Shown here one piece after another: positions 36,701 through 48,300 of a stretch of DNA of 64,000 bases. Made by a program: the position numbers and the translations under genes. The stretch is from Amoebophrya sp. A120. Lineage: Eukaryota; Sar; Dinophyceae; Syndiniales; Amoebophryaceae. Where the stretch lies: contig CAJINV010000001.1 in the NCBI GenBank assembly GCA_905178155.1, positions 9,507,865 to 9,571,864 of the forward strand, read 5' to 3'. The notes beneath the pieces are model-generated. The model saw only the letters and a list, made by a program, of their open reading frames with translations. It did no database searches and had not been told where the DNA came from. Positions within the stretch are counted from its first letter, which is position 1. Every line of letters begins with the position of its first letter.

Positions 36701-38649
36701 AAAAATTCGAAAATAGTTATAAAATCAACAGTTGAACCTCTTATATGAATGTGATCGGGTTTACTCGCCCCTTGCGCGGCAGGCGACCGCGGACTGACAT
36801 GCTCAGGTCGGTACGAATTTCCGAGCCCCGCGGGATCTCCGGCTTTCGGTTCGACCTCTGCTTCGTCAGGCGCCACAAGCCTGGAACTGCGCAACGACGG
36901 CTGTGACCGTTTTTTCTCGAGCAGCACCTGTGCGAGTGCGTCCACGTTTGCCCGCTTCTCTGCCTGTTCGGTGTGCTTCTCAAGGGCCTGCAACAGCGTC
37001 GCCCGGGCTTCCTGTGCGACGGAATGCTCGCGATTCTCTCGCCGAACCTTTTGCTCCTTCAGCTTTTTCGTGTCTGCAGCGCTATGGTTGTAGTCGTCGC
37101 AGACGGCTTTCAGCTGGCGGACGCGGTCCGAAAACACGGGTACGGAAGAAGTTGGCTGTTGCGCGGAAGAGTTGATTTCTTGAGTTGTGCGAGCACCGTT
37201 TTCGACGGATGAGTTCGGAATGTTATCCTGCAGCGGTGCAGCAGTCTCTCCATTTCCGTAGCATCGTGCGCCATCGTGGTCCATGATCATTCGACTGGAA
37301 GACAGATGGGTCGCAGGTGCTAGGTAAGAAGAAGATTCACCAGTTTGATGATGAATGTCTGCATTCCTGTTCCAGTACCCCGAACTGGTTCTTTGAAGCG
37401 CCCCGGAGCTGCGTCCACGGTCCGGAGAACGACTCCTGCTTCTGCTCTGATGTCCGCCCGCTCTCGAATCTTCTGCGCTGCCTCCAAACGCGCCACCAAC
37501 GTCACCGTCAGCATCCGAAACAAGACGGCCTCTGGAACGACGTGTGTTTGACATTGGGGAGGGATCTCTGTACTGCTGCTTGTACTCAGAGACAAATTTC
37601 TCGCGCGGCCCCCGACTGTTTCGCGACCGGACTTGCTGCGGAGATTGTGACCGGGATCTGCTGCTATTAACGTTGTTGCGCCATGAAGGAGAGTTTTGTA
37701 GCAATTTTTCATGTTCCTGTTCCTCGTCGTACCCCTTGACGGCTGATTGGAGGTTCTTTTCAATCTCTTCGTGCGATCTTTTCAACTGCGCTCTCGACGA
37801 CCTAGGCGACAAAGATGAAGCATTCCTTGCATGCTCCCTCCCTTCCCGTCCATGATACCAGTCTTTATCGTTTTGCTGATGCCCCCTACCAGCATTACTG
37901 TTTGGCTTGTCGTTGTTCCAGCCGCTGTAGTTGTCATACCACGTTTTGTTGTGCCAGTTGGTGCCCCAATTGTTCCAATAGTCGTACTTTTGATTGGTCC
38001 GGTAGTTCTGTTGATATGACGTGCTATTCGAGTTGTTGTAGCCATGATACGTGCCTCCTTGACCATGGTCGTTGTACCACGACCCCCACTTGTCGTAGCT
38101 TTCTCGTCGTGCTGCTCCTCCCCACCAATTGCTAGTGTTTGGTGAAGTAGCTACCATGCGCGGACTCGCCCAGGAAGAAGTCGCTGGGTTGGGGGATGAA
38201 GATGGGCCTGACTTGTAGATGGCGTTCGGATCGCGCCGCGGGCTTCCTTGTCCCTGATGTTCAGTGGACGAACCATCCCGATTGTAACCAACGTTCTGCG
38301 TCGATACTGCAGCTGCATTGACGATTCCAGCAGAATATGGAGGTACGCCTACCCACCACGAAGTAGAGGGTCCTTTCGCATCCTCAAAATTACTCCGCGC
38401 CGGCGTCACAGGCTGGGGAATTTGAGTGACAGGTTGGTTGATTGTGCCAAACCCGAAGGCTGATCCCGGCTGCACCGAAGGGCCAGTTTGCACATGCTGC
38501 ATGACGACTGGGTAGTTTTGCGCCACCGAATCTGTCGAAAAGTGTGGCTGCCGTGGTGCCGCTGTTTTGCTACTTCGTCCATCCAACGAAGATGCCGCCG
38601 TAGTCAGCAATAAAAGGTTCGGATCCAAACTGGGCGCGTCCAGATTCAT
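33721..38649 (-). CDS. Asn/Trp/Tyr-rich prion-like, Ser/Arg-containing protein of unknown function
   Basis: Exons (minus): 38649-36746, 36470-36377, 36244-35764, 35659-35366, 35220-34814, 34656-33721, in frame for about 1,371 aa; ATG at 38649, stop at 33721. The N-terminal third holds a region rich in N, W, Y, G and Q (for example KYDYWNNWGTNWHNKTWYD), typical of prion-like, RNA-granule proteins, followed by SR-like stretches (RSRSRSPDRGRSSG) and a charged helix near LLQALEKHTEQAEKRANVDA. The rest is disordered and Ser/Pro-rich. No RRM, KH or zinc finger was seen, so an RNA-related role is inference from composition only. Intron 1 is introner 5. The others are GT-AG (36245-36376, 35660-35763, 35221-35365, 34657-34813). 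A further 42-nt GT-AG segment (35578-35619) can be spliced or retained without changing frame. Confidence 0.75.
35578..35619 (-). other. Possible 42-nt optional mini-intron
   Basis: On the minus strand it starts GTGTAAGTG and ends TATTACAG; it is a multiple of three with no stop, so both spliced and retained forms keep frame (retained form adds CKCLQNENESHYYR with one flanking residue shared). Confidence 0.4.
36471..36750 (-). mobile_element. Introner-like element 5, hairpin-bearing
   Basis: Perfect 25-bp terminal inverted repeats at 36476-36500 and 36721-36745, flanked by the 5-bp direct repeat TGAAT (36471-36475 and 36746-36750) in the same codon phase. Removal of the element with one TGAAT gives DHIQDEKAGRVTG. 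The inverted symmetry continues imperfectly inward (TTTTCGAATTTTTCTCA on both arms) to a central perfect 40-bp hairpin. It lacks the GCATGACAAA motif of the other four elements, so it is probably a separate family. Confidence 0.9.
36574..36659. repeat. Perfect 40-bp-arm hairpin inside introner 5
   Basis: Left arm 36574-36613 and right arm 36620-36659 are exact reverse complements around a 6-nt loop TGTCTG. The transcript of this intron would fold into a long stem. Confidence 0.95.
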
Positions 38650-39518
38650 GATGGAACTTGTTCTTCCGCCTGGCTTTGCCTTTCACGATGAAGTTGCGAC
38701 TGTGTGAGTCTGAGTCTATTATAAAGAATTCATATGATATTTTCCCACATGTTGATAAGCAATCCGCTCGCACTCCCTGGTCTCGTTGCCATGCATGTGA
38801 ACAGCAAGGTATAATTTGCCCAGCTCTTTCACTCCCGAGCACTCGTCTACTTTTTCTGATTCTCTTTACCCTTCCCGCAAAGAAAAGCAGCTGAACACCA
38901 TCTATGCACCGAAGAACCACGGACACGTCGGAGCACGGAGTTATATTGCTTCTTGGGCCCCGCGACGCGGTGAGTGATGATGATGATGAGTCAGCAACCC
39001 CATAGAGGTCAATCCAGCGATTTCCTTTTCTTTTGACACTCTGACGGACAGACACATTACTTGCGGAAAAGCCTCTTGCTGTATCGCTATCGGGCCTGGA
39101 TCGTGAAATATTTTGTATCGCTGTTCTTCTCGAACCTAGACCAATGCTCTTGAAGATAAAGGGTTCCTCTATGATAGAGGGTTCCTCTATCGATTCAAGG
39201 ACAGCATACACATACTGCTGGAGCTCACAGAATAATTTCGTGGCATGGGCTGCCTCATCTGGAAATCCATCATCATAATGCTTGGTCCTGCTCAAATCTT
39301 TCGTTATGTGTAGAATATTATTTGTTTTCGATTACATCGTGAAAGTGACTGTGAATGGTGGTTCAAAAACGGCCCTGGAGCGCGAGGACCAAAGCTCAGA
39401 AAAAAATGAAACAAAAACATGATGCGCGAAGACAGTCACGAAGAGCACCCTTGATGGTCGACATCTCGGGCTCCTTCGCGTTGGCATTGGGGGGTAAAAG
39501 CTTGTTTCCTGTGAAGGT
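38650..39518. other. Intergenic region
   Basis: A minus-strand frame is open across 39295-38570 but lacks an ATG and any domain, so I treat it as chance. A short direct repeat AGGGTTCCTCTAT occurs twice near 39159-39190. Nothing else seen. Confidence 0.5.
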
Positions 39519-41011
39519 TTATGCAACTCCCAGTTCCCGCAAACGCTCCATCAAAAAGTCTCCCGCAGTTTTGTACCGCTCGGAGAGGTACGTATCCTTC
39601 GTAGCGTGGATGAAGCACGGCGTTGACATCCGTTCGCCCTCTTCCATCTTCAAGACGCGGTGCGTGGTTGCGATGTATTCCCGGTTTGTCATCTCCTGCA
39701 GCATGTCGCCAATGTTGATCACAATCGACCCGGGGACACAGGGAACTTCATACCTGTTGTGTTTTCAGAACAACGAATTGTATTGAGAATGCCGGCGATA
39801 TAAATGTGCACAGATGATGAAACAGATCATAGAATTTGAAAAAAGTTCGACTCGAGAGAGAGTGAACGTGCTGCAGAAGCAAAAAAATGGTCAACGGCTT
39901 ACAATCGAACTGAAGCCACGATACCATTCCCCACTCTGGTTGCTCTGCACCTGCAGCCCGCGTGCCGAGCCGGCCGGAAGCACAGTGATCAGGTTGATGT
40001 CTTCGTGCGCGGCGGCGCGCACGGCGCCGGGCGCAAAGTCCTTGCTTTTGTATGCGGGGTAGTGCAAGACACGCAGCATCGTCTGCTCCTCAGACAGGCA
40101 GTCCGTAAGTTTCCCCGGTAAGCGCGCACGGACCTCTGGATCCATATGCTCGTCAATCCACTGCAGCAAAATGCGCCCTGGGTGTTGTGAAAAATTTAAG
40201 TAAATTTTCTTATCAACTTCTAATATAGGCGTGGTAACAATAGATGGATGCGCGTGCGCCCCCGCAGGCATCGTCACAGGTGCGATTTTTACAAACTATG
40301 ACGTGCTGACGCAGACATGTTTGACATTTATCAACATTGACCATCTCCATCCACAAGAACCAAAAGAACTTCCGTACCTAGCTGGATCATCTGGCGAAAG
40401 AGTTTCTGCGCCCGCAATGACACCTCTTTCGGGTAGCGGCCCCACGGGAAGTAGCATTGGTAGTAGTGTTTGATGTCCCGCACGGTCTGACCTTTCGCGG
40501 ACTCAGCGTGCTTCACCGGAAAGTAGCCGTCCTGGGTCTTCAAATTCCGCATGTACGGAAGCGGGCTCTTGCTCTTGCTTTTTCCGTTTTTCTCGAGGGA
40601 AAACATTTCTGCTTGCTTTTGGTTTATTTGCTCCTTCGGGGTAGTGTCATCCACGATTTCATTTCCATCCTCCTCGCTTTCATCCGCGTTGCAATCCGGG
40701 TCGGTAGAGGTGGTCGAAAACTCCTGCTCAAGGTCCTCCTCGGCGCACAATTTTTCTTGGTTTTCGTCCAGGTACGTCAGAAAATCGCGCCATTCTTGGT
40801 ACACCTCCTGAATAAGTTTTTCGTCCACGATATGATTGGTCAGCACCGCGAATCCGGTGTCTTTCAGCGACTGCGCAAAGACTGCGGGCGCGTTGGCCGC
40901 CTGGAAATCCACGATCTTCAAACTATCCCAAAACTTGACCTCCTGCTCTCCCGCGGAGTGCGCCGAAACATCGGGGGAGGGCGGAGTGCTAGCCGTCCTT
41001 GTGTTCGTCAT
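39519..41011 (-). CDS. 2-oxoglutarate/Fe(II)-dependent oxygenase, isopenicillin N synthase-like
   Basis: Oxidises an unidentified small molecule using 2-oxoglutarate, O2 and Fe(II). Exons (minus): 41011-40378, 40177-39925, 39753-39519, in frame for 373 aa, ATG at 41011. An N-terminal DIOX_N-like region (KIVDFQAA...SLKDTGFAVLTNH) precedes the double-stranded beta-helix core. The iron ligands are visible as HED (His 269, Asp 271, in AAHEDINLITVLPAG) and His 327 (TTHRVL); Arg 337 in ERMSTP is the expected 2-oxoglutarate ligand. GSIVINIGDMLQEMTN is the classic strand between them. An acidic insert (about residues 95-140) lies in the N-terminal half and is not usual for the family. Both introns are GT-AG (40178-40377, 39754-39924). 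The 5' leader is probably only 1 nt past a CCAG acceptor. Probably cytosolic; substrate cannot be read from sequence. Confidence 0.92.
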
Positions 41012-42609
41012 CCTGGCAGGCGACTACGACTGGATCAAGAATGTAGTAGGTGTGGATTGATGTGATAGGTACTAACCTCTCACGGTTCGAGTTAGAATGT
41101 TATATGTGATATTAGTTGGAATGGAGGAATAGTTGTAAGGACAAGCTAGCTGCGGTGGCCGAGAACCAGTCGCGGTCTGTTGTTCTCGCAAAAAAGTGAA
41201 AGAGAACCTAGTTGTTTTGGCACTGTCTCTGCCTACTTGACCTTCAAAGTTAGAGACAAAAATGTAGCTCCACGGCAAGAGCTAGAGCAAGAGCGACAAC
41301 AAATAGATGCAGAAATTGAATACACGTACACACGACTACATAACAACCGAGGAACAATGGATAAAGTCGTCGTCTTACTTGTTCGTTTGAAGCCATAACA
41401 GATGAAGATCTTATCCTTCGCAGTTGAGCGCTGTTGATCACACGACACCCGGTTCTTTGTATGAACTTCTTCTAGACGCATTTCTCGTTGGCCATTTTGG
41501 ACATACAACATTCTTTACAGGTTGTTTGTATTACCGACTTTGACAATTGATGAAAATCGCTGCCGCACGCTGCATTTTCGATACATACCTCGACTTTTTT
41601 CATGATATTGATTATTCATATTTTTCCCCGTTCGAAGCAAAGATCACGGATCTTCGGGCACACTAGAGCCAAAATGATTATCGCATCCCTTCGTGACACG
41701 TCATGGACTTGTTCCTGGGCGTGGACATCTTGGCCAACGGCAACACAAAACTTCATGGTTCCCAAGTTGTGCCATTTCTGGTTTGCATCACTTCTTTCAC
41801 CCGATGAATGGGCTCATTGATGTCGCTGTGCTATGGTGCTAGCATAAGTACATTTTGTGGGGCGGGATGGGTTGTGTCTTCGCAAAAATGGTTTGCTTGC
41901 GCGTAGGGGAGAAGCGCGCTTGGGTGTCTGCAACTCTCCAACATGCCCGCCCGTTCGCGAGAGGCGGACTTACGGCCAGTCAAACGTTTCTAGGACAAGA
42001 ATAAGAAACACAAAATGGCGTCGTGGATGTCGCGCATCAAATGATGAGTTAGAGAAGTTTCATGATAATGTCGTCGTTGTTGTATTTTTTGCGATGGATT
42101 TTTAGAGCGACAATCTAATCTGTGGTCGCTTGTGGTTGTGTCTAACGTTTGTCGAGCCTATGAGAGTAAGACGTGGCAAAAGCGTCATGTTTAAATGTGG
42201 AAATTTTTCAGAGTGCGAACGACAAAGGTCAGAGACCAGTCCTCTTTGTGTCTCTCCTCTGTCTCATCTTCAACGTAGGCAGATCTCCCCGATATTCCTT
42301 CGGCAAAAAAAGATGATGCTGCGCATCTTTTCCTGTCCGCGTTGTGTCCTTTTTGTTCAACGTCGAGTGAAAAACAAAGGTCGTCATCTTCTTCTTCGTT
42401 GAATCTCCATACGAAAAGTAGGGCTTACACAGCACTCCACCTCCACCTTCCTCCGGTCCGTCGCTTCAAAGGTCGCTGAAAAATGTGTTTCGGCCGGCGC
42501 TACCACTTGCGCTGACGAGGTCTTCGACGCAATCTGCCTGCAGAAAAATTTGCTCCATAGATCACGCAGATCCGCAGTACCGTCGGTGGAGCAGGAGCCC
42601 CCGGCCTCA
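41012..42609. other. Intergenic region
   Basis: No supported gene. Several 60-90 codon frames occur on both strands without domains. At 41666-41676 the minus strand reads CATTTTGGCTC, an 11-nt match to the core of the dinoflagellate spliced leader, but the flanks do not match a leader gene. Confidence 0.5.
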
Positions 42610-44051
42610 TTAAAAGAAGTTGGTGTGGTGTTCCGGAAGAGGAAGGCTCAACTTCGGTGTCTGCGGTCCTTTGCCGCGGTGCTGGTCGTGGTAACCATGA
42701 TATCCGTCGTACTCGTACTCCAGATCGGTTTCTATCCTTCGCGGTTGCACAGTGAGAAAGACGTCAGGCCCGCTAAATTGCCTCAGGATTCCCGATATCA
42801 GTTCGGGAGTGAGGATGGTGGAGCCTGTGGGAGTTGTTGTTTCGATAACTCTTGCTCGAACAGTAGTCGCATTGCTGTTTGCCGCCAAAAGAACAGCATT
42901 TTTCCGTAATAAATACCGTCGAGTCAACACGACGGACATACGTATGTGAAAATGAAAATTACGATGCGCACCCGAGCTGGGGTCGGGACAGATGTGCCGT
43001 TTCCACTGCTCCACGTCGCAAACCTTTCCAACGCGCCAGTCCCATATACTCCTGCACTCGTCGTGGTGGTGCCCTATGCGTACCGCGTCGCCGTTGTTTT
43101 CCGTGCGAAACTTCCGTATCTCTTTCACGATCTTTCGCGGAATCTCGCGACACAGAATGTAAATGGGCAGCGGCGGTGGGGACGACGAGAGGTCCTTGTT
43201 TCGCCCGTTGTTCGGGGACACCCGCGTGGAACTTTTGCCCTGCTGTTGCATCAAGCGTGCGTCCGACCGTTGCCTCCGGCGCAGCTCCGCGGCCTTTTCG
43301 ACGCAGTACTTCTGCAGGCAGTAGAGTCGCCGGTTGTCAAACGTAAACCACCGCTCCTTCCCCAGTTTGTCCTCAAGGTCCTGTCGCTTCCACACAGACT
43401 GAAACTCGATTTTGTCCTCCTCGTCGTCATCTTGTTCACCACCTGTAGAGCGTGAAGTCGGGAAGTGAGGTCCAAAAACAAACTCACAGGACGAGGGTTT
43501 GTTATCGTCCATCGACTAGTTTCTATGGTCGGATTCGTGTCATGTAGGTTAACTGTAGCAGTCAACTTCAACATCTTCCAAGCCTCGGTGTATAATTTTC
43601 GACCTGCTACGAGTCCTGGCCCTGCACTCAGGCTTGCTCAAGACAAGTTGTTCATCAATCAAATAAGTAAGTACTATATACCTCCGTTGTCTTTCTCGTT
43701 CCGTGCGGAGTTCGGTTTTGGGTCCCTGCGCTTGGCACGCCAGCGGACCACGTCGATGCAGGGAAAGGGGTGCTCGAGAAGCAGGTACTTTGATGTTTCC
43801 CGCACCCGGATGTCAGCAATTGCCATCTCGATGTCCCGCCCGTCCTGGAATTGCGGAGCTATTCTGACCTGTGAAAACCCGAGCTGCAGGGGAGAGAGCA
43901 GCCAGAACCTGTATTCCGGGTCCTCCTCGGGCCGAGGTCCGCCGCGCGCGCCCATCGGCGCGGTGGATGAAGAGCTACCTCCGCCGTTCCCCACATGCTG
44001 ATGTTGATGTCTCCCCCCGTGACCGCCATGGTGCTGGTGGTCTTGCCGCAT
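42610..44051 (-). CDS. FSQ / DNRRLYCLQ motif protein (dinoflagellate-type family)
   Basis: Exons (minus): 44051-43682 and 43442-42610, joined by a GT-AG intron (43443-43681), 400 aa. The N-terminus is His/Gly-rich. The core reads LGFSQVRIAPQFQDGR, then HPFPCIDVVRWR, an acidic insert that spans the intron, then WFTFDNRRLYCLQKYC and a segment ending RKFRTENNGDAVRIG. This motif order is one I recall from many uncharacterised dinoflagellate proteins; the function is not known to me. Splicing is strongly supported because it joins the two conserved halves in phase. The C-terminal ~150 residues after VRIG are unlike the family and may include an unrecognised intron. The transcript has CCAG 8 nt before the ATG, a good trans-splice acceptor. 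Subcellular location not evident. Confidence 0.7.
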
Positions 44052-45385
44052 GGCTACTCCTGGAAAAGCTGACAACCACTATCGCTGCCCCTGCCGCCGG
44101 TTATACCTCATATCAGTTCCTAATGGCAAGAAAAAAGAATCTCGAACCATGGTGGGAAGTGCGTGCGCCCCGTGGTGTGCTTTATGTTCGTCATAGCAAC
44201 GAGGACCTCGTCGCGCTCTGAGAGTGTGTGCGGTCGCTGTTGAGCGTGAGCCGAATCTTCAACATATGTTTTTGAATATCGAGGATGCTGCGCTATTTGT
44301 CATTGATCCTAGGGACAGGGAATACGAGTAGGAGTACTGTTTGTTAGTGTCTTGGAATTTTATCATTATCATATTCATATCCACTGGCGTAGCTAGTCTC
44401 AACTTTCTCTAGACGAGCGGGGAGCTTCTTTTGTTTTTGAAAAACGGTCCTGAAGTCGTGTCGCACCACGCATCTCTACCAAACCGTCCTTGAGTATCGG
44501 GTTACAGAAGAGACTAAAAAGTAAAGTGCGTCACAGCCACGGGCGATAAAAAACAAAAAGGCGACACACGTTCACATGTCAAAAATCAGAGATACTGCCG
44601 CAGTCAGAGTCGCCTGGAAGGGAAGATGAGCAAGCAGGTCAATGCTGTGAAGCTGAAGATTGCGGAATCTTCGCGTTTTTGGATCGTGTTGCGAGAAAGC
44701 AGTAGACGTTGGCGTTAGGATACTACCAGCGTTTTCTTCTTCGCGCAGATCTGCTCGGTGTCACTGCTATAAATCAAAATCTGAGGAAGTAAATGAAAAT
44801 CGTGGCGACTGGAAAATGATATGCAGTCGGCCCTCTCCTGGTACTTGCGGTGGAGCTCGCATCGATCCTGGTAGCTTCATCGCTATGAGTGTAAAAAGAA
44901 CAAAGTACTGAGCAAAGTTTATCTAGGATCTAGTACTAATGTACTTTACAGGAACTACACTTGGTAAGTTTTCTGAATGGAATTTGCCGAGCGCAGTTCC
45001 TGATCATATCACCTGGTCATGTGCCACTTTTGGATCTGTTTCTATGACACAAGAGCGCAACAAGTGGATCTTCCTTGAAAAAGTACCATTGACCACCTGG
45101 AGGTGATGTTTTTCAAAAAGTAACGGCAAAGGACGGCAGTCGCACGAAACAGAGAAGGCAACAACGGCTTCGATGAACACAGCTTCACTACCAAATGCAG
45201 GTCCCATTCTCGGCCGCAGAAGGGATGCGAAAGAGTCACAGTCACTCTGTCAAATACAAATTGTAATTGATAATTCACAGATTCAGATACACGTAGATGT
45301 GTTGCACTTTTGTGCAGGAAAGTAACCGCTGGATGTTTCATCCAAGCAAGGTCAAACCCATGACACTATCACAGCAAAAAAATCA
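44052..45385. other. Intergenic region
   Basis: AT-rich, no supported gene. The longest frames (about 83-116 codons) have no motif and sit on shifting strands. Nothing else seen. Confidence 0.5.
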
Positions 45386-48300
45386 TCATAAGCGACTGGA
45401 GCTACACGCCGGTGAATCACAAACATGCTTTTGCCCATCATCTCCACCAGGTATTTTTTCCAAGGCGAGACCTCCAACACGCGATGTGCTCATGCTAGCT
45501 GGCTCAGGGTCAGGCGTACAATTGCTACTGCGCTTCTTGTACCTCCCGACATTCACCATCGTCGAGATCGGAACATCCTCCATCGAAAGCCTCGGAGTTC
45601 GCATGCCGGCGTAGCAGCTCAACGTTCCTACCGAAAGCGGCTCCCGCTCGTCCATCTGTTTGCGCGAGAAAGCCTCCTCCTGTTCTTTTTGCGCCCGAGA
45701 ATTAGCGGCCTGAAGACGAGAGAGAACCGGATCATCGGCATCTAGTTGCTGCTCCGATCCAGGTAGTTGTGTTGGGTTTATTTCAGTAGCGTCTCGCGCA
45801 AGAAGTGGTACGTCTTCTCGATACATCGCTGCGCCAGCACCAGCAGCCGCATATTGGGTTAAGCCCGACTGCTGCTGCGCATTCGTGCTGTTCTCGCGAT
45901 CCAGTTCTTGCGCCGCTAAGTAGTACGTGGAGGAAGACGAGGCGGTTTCTGCACGCTCCAGGCCAGGTATGGTGGTTGTGGTGTTGCCAGCGTTCGTGCG
46001 CTTTCTTTTTTGTCCGAGTTCCCCATGTTCATGATGGTAACGTAAACGAGTTTCCTCAAACAACTCTTTCAACGACAGATCATGCTGGAGCTGAACGCCG
46101 GATGGTGATTGTGCTTGGGATTGCTTCGCTGCGCTGGTGCCGCTGCCATTTTCTTCTTCAGTCTTTGCAGCTGTTGTTCCTGTCGCTGAACAACCTGATC
46201 CTTTAAAGTGCTTCTCGTTGAATTCCAAGTGCTTTACCAGTTGCTCGCAGTAAAACGACGCGAAGGTCCCCAAAGCCGGCTCGTACTGTCCCGAGGTTAC
46301 CATCACAAACAGTGGCCAGGAGAGCGTGTCGAAGTATCTTTGGTAACTCTTCAAGGTGAAGAAGTTTGCGAAGCCGCCAGAGAGGCAAAACTGGTACAAA
46401 GTGATGACTTGCGTGTTCGGCGATCGAGCGGTGAGGTCGTGGAAAGCCTGAAAGAGCTGCTGGCTATAGAGTCGGAAGCGGTACTTTGGGGCGCCCCAGT
46501 CCACGGACGTGCGGCGCGACCGGACGCGATTTTTGTTTCTGACGTTGGAAGAGACACCGCCTGCTGCAGGCGTTGTGCTTGCTGCTATTATGCCAGCAGT
46601 CGATGCCGGTCCGCAACTTGCAGCCGGGCCGTCGCTTCGCGGAGTGAACACCTTTTTGCTACTACTCGCGGGCGAAGAAGTTGCCGATATTGAAACGTGT
46701 CCAACCGAGCCCGAGAGCGAGGAACCGTCCAAGTCGTTCTCCGTTTCATTCGTCTCACCCGCGAGCAATCGCGCGCTTGTCTCATTGACCTGCTGTTGAT
46801 TCAGGGCTTGCGAATGGTTGGCCGCCGTCTCCGTGATGTTCATCACGAAATCAGCCGTGCCGGGGCCCATCCCGAAGTCCTGTCGAGGCGAGGAGGCGGC
46901 TCCTGCGTTCCGCGTGCTCATCTGGTGCTCCGTGTCGCTGGGGCTGGCGCTGGCACTGCGACTCACGTTGCTATCGCGCCCACTCGCGGCACCTTCCTCG
47001 TCGACGAACCCCTGGGTGGCAGCGATGGAATAGATGTGGTCTTGGTCCGCCGCTGTCGGGTAGGGAAAGTGGCAATACCACTCGTCCCAAGCCTCCTCTT
47101 TCCCCTTCACCGCCGGATGCGTATTGCCGTGGGTATTGATCAGAAGGAAAACTGAGCCAGGGTTCCGCGGCAGCGTCTTGCGTTTCGCTCTCCTCTTTTC
47201 GTAGTTCTTGCGACCAGCTGACGCTGCAGATGAAGTAAATTGCTCATGTGTGCGCTTATGACTGGCTTTGTAGGGTGTCAGAAAGTACTGCTCATTTTCC
47301 GGGCCCCCGGAATTACTGCCAGCTATCCCGCTCTGGCTCTTTGGTGTCGTGAACGAGTCATCGAATAGAGATGCCGAGGATGCGCTGCTGCAGTCTTCGG
47401 CACTGCCGCCCGATGACGTCGTCGCTTCTTGAAATAATTTGGTTGGGTGCTGCTTATTTCTCGTCGTTGCTGCCGATGAACTACTTGAGGACGACGCTGG
47501 TGTTGCGGCACTTCCAGGGTTGCGCAGGACGCTGAGCAGGCTCCAGACGTTGACGTCTTCGTAATCGTAGTCCGCCCCGCCGTTCTGCAGCAACGCTTCG
47601 CAGTCCTTGTACGTTTCCCTTTTTTTTCGCTGCATGGTCTCGAAGAACTCGGGCGTGGCTTTCCCCGTCAACCGCTGGCAGCTCTCCGTGCTCGAGGTCA
47701 CTTCCTCCAGCCAGTCCAGCGTTTCCTGGAGTTGCGTTACGACGATGATCCGGTCCGCGCCGAACCACGGGAGTAGTTTCTCGTACATCCGCCCAATGTT
47801 CTGCAGCGAGCAGTGGCCGCCAAGGTACTTGCCCGGTCGAGTTCTGTTCTTGTCCGCAACCATGGCACCTCCGCTCTCACCACCGACGAGGATGCACCAA
47901 GCGGTGCCGTCTGTTGCTTCATCAAGGGTTACTTTCCTGTCTGAGTTTGGTGATTGGGATTGCGGTGCTGCACCGGCTTCAGCAGTGGAGGAACTCTTGC
48001 TATTCAGTACTTCCTCACCGTGCATATCCCGGCTCCGGTCCGCGTGCTGGTCACAGCAATTCGCCCGGTGCTTCCGAATTTGTCTGAGAAACCGCTCTTC
48101 TGACTTTTGCGCGAACTCAGCTTGAGCCACATCGAGAATTTCCGTCTCGATACGTTGCACGGTGGTGGCTGCCAGAGGGAAATAGTACTCCCGTACGTCC
48201 ATTGCCATTGGCGAGGCAGTTTCTTGAGAAGACTTTTCCGCGATATTGATATCGTCATCAGGTAAAATAACGCTCGCACCGGAGCAGCTTGGCTGAAACG

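Noticed and set aside
38570-39295. 241-codon minus-strand frame upstream of the Asn-rich gene
   Set aside because: No ATG, overlaps the true first exon in another frame, and has no domain.
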